Assembly: GCF_038595065.1 (NCBI RefSeq)
Contig: NZ_CP152003.1
Coordinates: forward strand, 4,134,001 to 4,198,000
Direction: 5' to 3'
Origin: Sutcliffiella sp. FSL R7-0096
GTDB lineage: Bacteria > Bacillota > Bacilli > Bacillales > Bacillaceae_I
Length of the DNA: 64,000 nt
Positions 61,620 through 64,000 of this stretch are shown here, in pieces. Made by a program: the position numbers and the translations under genes. The notes under the pieces are model-generated. The model did not search any database. It had not been told where the DNA came from and was given only the letters and a program-made list of their open reading frames with translations. The first letter of the stretch is position 1. Each line of letters opens with the position of its first letter.

Positions 61620-63808
61620 CCAACCTCTACTCCTTTGATTTGTGACAGCTCTTTTTGCGCTTCCACAAGCTTATGATAGATTCCCTCTTTTTCAAGCAAT
61701 TCCTCATGAGTTCCAATTTCCGCTATAACACCTTTGTCCACAACTACAAGTCGATCCGCATTACGCAGGGTCGATAACCGGTGGGCAATGGCAAACGTGG
61801 TTCTCCCTTTTACAAGCCTTGAGATGGCTTCTTGAATCTTTCTCTCCGTTTCGGTATCAACAGACGCGGTAGCCTCATCCAAAATAAGGATTCGGGGATC
61901 ATGCAGGATGGCCCTTGCAATCGCAATCCTCTGTTTTTGACCGCCGGATAAGCGGTGTCCCCGTTCCCCAACTTTTGTATCATAGCCATCGGACATCTTC
62001 ACCACAAACTCATGGGCATTGGCGATTTTAGCTGCGCGCATGATTTCCTCCGGTGTCGCATCCTCCTTGGAATAAGCGATATTTTCCGATATTGTGCCAT
62101 CAAATAGAAAAGTCTCCTGCAATACTACCCCGATACTCTGATGAAGTTGCTCCTGTTTTAAATTCTTTAAATCGACCCCATCCAGTAAGATCCTTCCCTC
62201 ATTCGGATCATAAAAACGGGTGATCAAGTTGATCAGAGTGGATTTACCTGCTCCGGAGTGCCCAACAAGCCCGATCATTTCCCCCGGTTTCACGTCCAGG
62301 TCTATATTTTTGATGACAGGTTGGTGCTTTTCATATCCAAAGGTCACTCCTTCCACTTGAACATGACCTTTAATATTATCCAAAACGATAGGATCCTTAT
62401 TATCAGGGACTTCTGAAGGCGCATCAATAATTTCAAATATGCGATTAGCCGAAGAAATCGCTCTGGTAACCCAGCTGATCATCTGATTGAACCACTGCAA
62501 TGGACCAAAGAACATACCAAGATAAGCAACAAATGCAAGCAAAGTACCTAGCGTTATATCATCACTTATGACGGACAAACCTCCAAAATACCAAACCAAC
62601 AGCATCCCCGAACCGGTAATGAAGGAGAATAGCGGGAATACGCCTTGCCAGAGTCCATCCGTCCTCATGGTCTGACTTACAACTGCCTGATTACCATCCA
62701 TATAGCGACTTTGTTCCTGCCCTTCCTGACCAAATGCCTTCACCACCCGTATCCCCTGAAGCGTATCTCCGACAATCATGTTCAACTTATTGATTGATTG
62801 CCATTGCTTATACCAAAGGTGCTGCACGCGCGGCCAAATAACGATTGAGAAAATCAACACAATTGGTGACGGTAAGAGGGCGAACAAAGCAAGTTTCCAG
62901 TCCAAGCTGAACATCATCACAATAATGGCAAGTAAGAGCATCACTTGCCCGATTATATATAAGACTCCATCTGTTAAAAACTGTCTGATGGATTCCGCAT
63001 CACTATTTACCCTTCCGATGAATTGTGATGTTTGCCTTCTATCGAAATAGCTCACAGAAAGGCGCATGAGAGATTGATAGATTTCTTTTCTCATATCCCC
63101 CATTATCTTGCTTCCAATCCACACACCCAATATTCCTTTTAAGAATTGCATCAGCGCAAGAACCATACCAGTGACACCTAAAAGGAGCACAAGGATGAAG
63201 AGGGAACTTCCCAGTTCTTTTGGCTCTAACACATCATCCACGATAATTTTCGTCAAGTAAGGCGGTGCCAGTTCCAAAAGCGTTGCAATCAACAAGAACA
63301 CCACAGCAAGCGTAATCTTTCCTCGATACGGATTTGTAAAATCCAATATCCTTCCTATTACCTTTTTCTTATCCACACATACAGAACAAACCTCTGTCCC
63401 CTCTTCAAAGGGGCGCTGGCACTTTTGACAAAGCTTCGGCAGATCTGCTTTGGATATCTGCGGAACTTCCTCACTTTTAGCTAGACAATTGATGAACTTT
63501 TCCGCGATTGAAAACTTTTGCATATAAGAAGAGGAACACCGCACGAGAACCTCATTTACTTCTTCATCCCCACGAGTTATGGTGAACGCCCCGGCCCCGA
63601 TAAATTGTTCCAGCTTGGCTGAACTAACGCTTTCTAACTCTACTGTCTTGAACAACTCTCCATTGTTCGAATAGAGTTGAATCACCTTATCAGAAATTGC
63701 TAGCCAGTTGTCTCCAAACTGGCCATCCACATCCATATCTGTCTTTGCTAAATATAGTAACCTTCCATCTATATGTACCTGAAAGTGACACGATTCAATA
63801 AATGACAT
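61616..63808 (-). CDS. ABC exporter with N-terminal extension and zinc ribbon
   Basis: A 730-residue fused permease-ATPase. Residues 1-120 form a beta-rich domain resembling a PH-like fold. A zinc ribbon follows (LCQKCQRPFEEGTEVCSVC, about 126-145; C-x2-C-x11-C-x2-C). Six transmembrane helices (about 160-450) precede an ATPase domain with GHSGAGKST (about 516), LSGGQKQR and ILILDEATASVD. The ATPase is complete. It is paired with DUF1854 by overlapping start/stop and lies 12 bp after the esterase gene. Substrate unknown. Confidence 0.9.
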   Translation of the reverse strand: MSFIESCHFQVHIDGRLLYLAKTDMDVDGQFGDNWLAISDKVIQLYSNNGELFKTVELESVSSAKLEQFIGAGAFTITRGDEEVNEVLVRCSSSYMQKFSIAEKFINCLAKSEEVPQISKADLPKLCQKCQRPFEEGTEVCSVCVDKKKVIGRILDFTNPYRGKITLAVVFLLIATLLELAPPYLTKIIVDDVLEPKELGSSLFILVLLLGVTGMVLALMQFLKGILGVWIGSKIMGDMRKEIYQSLMRLSVSYFDRRQTSQFIGRVNSDAESIRQFLTDGVLYIIGQVMLLLAIIVMMFSLDWKLALFALLPSPIVLIFSIVIWPRVQHLWYKQWQSINKLNMIVGDTLQGIRVVKAFGQEGQEQSRYMDGNQAVVSQTMRTDGLWQGVFPLFSFITGSGMLLVWYFGGLSVISDDITLGTLLAFVAYLGMFFGPLQWFNQMISWVTRAISSANRIFEIIDAPSEVPDNKDPIVLDNIKGHVQVEGVTFGYEKHQPVIKNIDLDVKPGEMIGLVGHSGAGKSTLINLITRFYDPNEGRILLDGVDLKNLKQEQLHQSIGVVLQETFLFDGTISENIAYSKEDATPEEIMRAAKIANAHEFVVKMSDGYDTKVGERGHRLSGGQKQRIAIARAILHDPRILILDEATASVDTETERKIQEAISRLVKGRTTFAIAHRLSTLRNADRLVVVDKGVIAEIGTHEELLEKEGIYHKLVEAQKELSQIKGVEVG

Positions 63809-63820
63809 ATAGTCCCCCTT

Positions 63821-64000
63821 TTAGAGCTGTTGTTCAAAAAATGCCAATACCTCCTGGATATGCTTATCCCAATATCCCCAATCATGGCCACCAGGTCCAT
63901 CTGAAAAGGTTAAATCTAATCCAGCTTGGATGGCATGATCCCTGAAACGAATATTTGCTTCATAGTTATGATCTTCCGTGCCACAGCACTGATATAGCTT
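63821..64000 (-). CDS. CE1-like esterase, C-terminal part only
   Basis: The last 59 residues of an alpha/beta-hydrolase whose start lies beyond the window. [15 protein letters not shown] contains the late Asp region and [15 protein letters not shown] the catalytic His of tributyrin-esterase/feruloyl-esterase-like (CE1) enzymes. The gene is 12 bp from the ABC exporter, whose ribosome binding site follows its stop, so they form one operon. Confidence 0.8.
   Translation of the reverse strand, partial: KLYQCCGTEDHNYEANIRFRDHAIQAGLDLTFSDGPGGHDWGYWDKHIQEVLAFFEQQL

Overview
The window looks like a chromosome segment of a low-GC, spore-forming Bacillaceae bacterium. Gene order around 1-18 kb (yusE-yusF-yusG-gcvH-yusI, fadN-fadA-fadE, yuzL, fadM, yusN, yusU, yusV) parallels the yus region of Bacillus subtilis. 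Strong AGGAGG-type ribosome binding sites, Fur, FadR and cre boxes and spore-coat-like genes agree with that. The identification is from recognised families and synteny, not from a search.

Layout. 1-4.3 kb: 3'-truncated MFS transporter gene, yusE/F/G, gcvH, yusI and an Fnr-type iron-sulfur regulator. 4.3-10.2 kb: fatty-acid beta-oxidation operon fadN-fadA-fadE, with a near-perfect FadR box ahead of fadN and an interspersed repeat in each intergenic gap. 10.3-13.4 kb: yuzL, fadM (proline dehydrogenase), two coat-like proteins and a lipoprotein. 13.9-19.1 kb: yusU and a Fur-controlled siderophore uptake locus (FhuF-like reductase, YusV ATPase, two permeases, divergent YfiY-like binding protein). 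19.5-25.4 kb: a very large secreted nuclease/5'-nucleotidase of the YhcR type with an IS110-family element upstream; the element carries a highly structured non-coding 3' region, a candidate bridge RNA. 26-27.3 kb: benzil reductase and an M50 peptidase. 27.4-32.5 kb: a CstR-type persulfide/sulfur-transfer operon (yrk-like) with seven operator-like palindromes. 32.7-60.8 kb: a large glycan locus. 61.1-64 kb: DUF1854 protein, zinc-ribbon ABC exporter and a truncated esterase gene.

The 28-kb glycan locus has a GH94 enzyme resembling 1,2-beta-oligoglucan phosphorylase beside a GH3 beta-glucosidase, which suggests import and phosphorolysis of beta-1,2-gluco-oligosaccharides. Import would use two solute-binding proteins and four ABC permeases but no local ATPase. 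Two unusual membrane/secreted proteins (NHL-YIP1 and DUF5696) sit inside the permease run. A second module (ThuA-like protein, two Gfo/Idh/MocA oxidoreductases, two sugar isomerase/epimerases) looks like 3-keto-sugar metabolism. A LacI-family regulator lies in the middle, and CGAAACGTTTCA-like operators sit before at least five transcription units. cre sites add CcpA control.

Two families of short interspersed intergenic repeats run through the window: R1, 11 copies of about 125-187 bp; R2, 4 copies with a core of about 115 bp. There are also two short tandem arrays (20-bp and 21-bp periods). No tRNA, rRNA or CRISPR array was seen.
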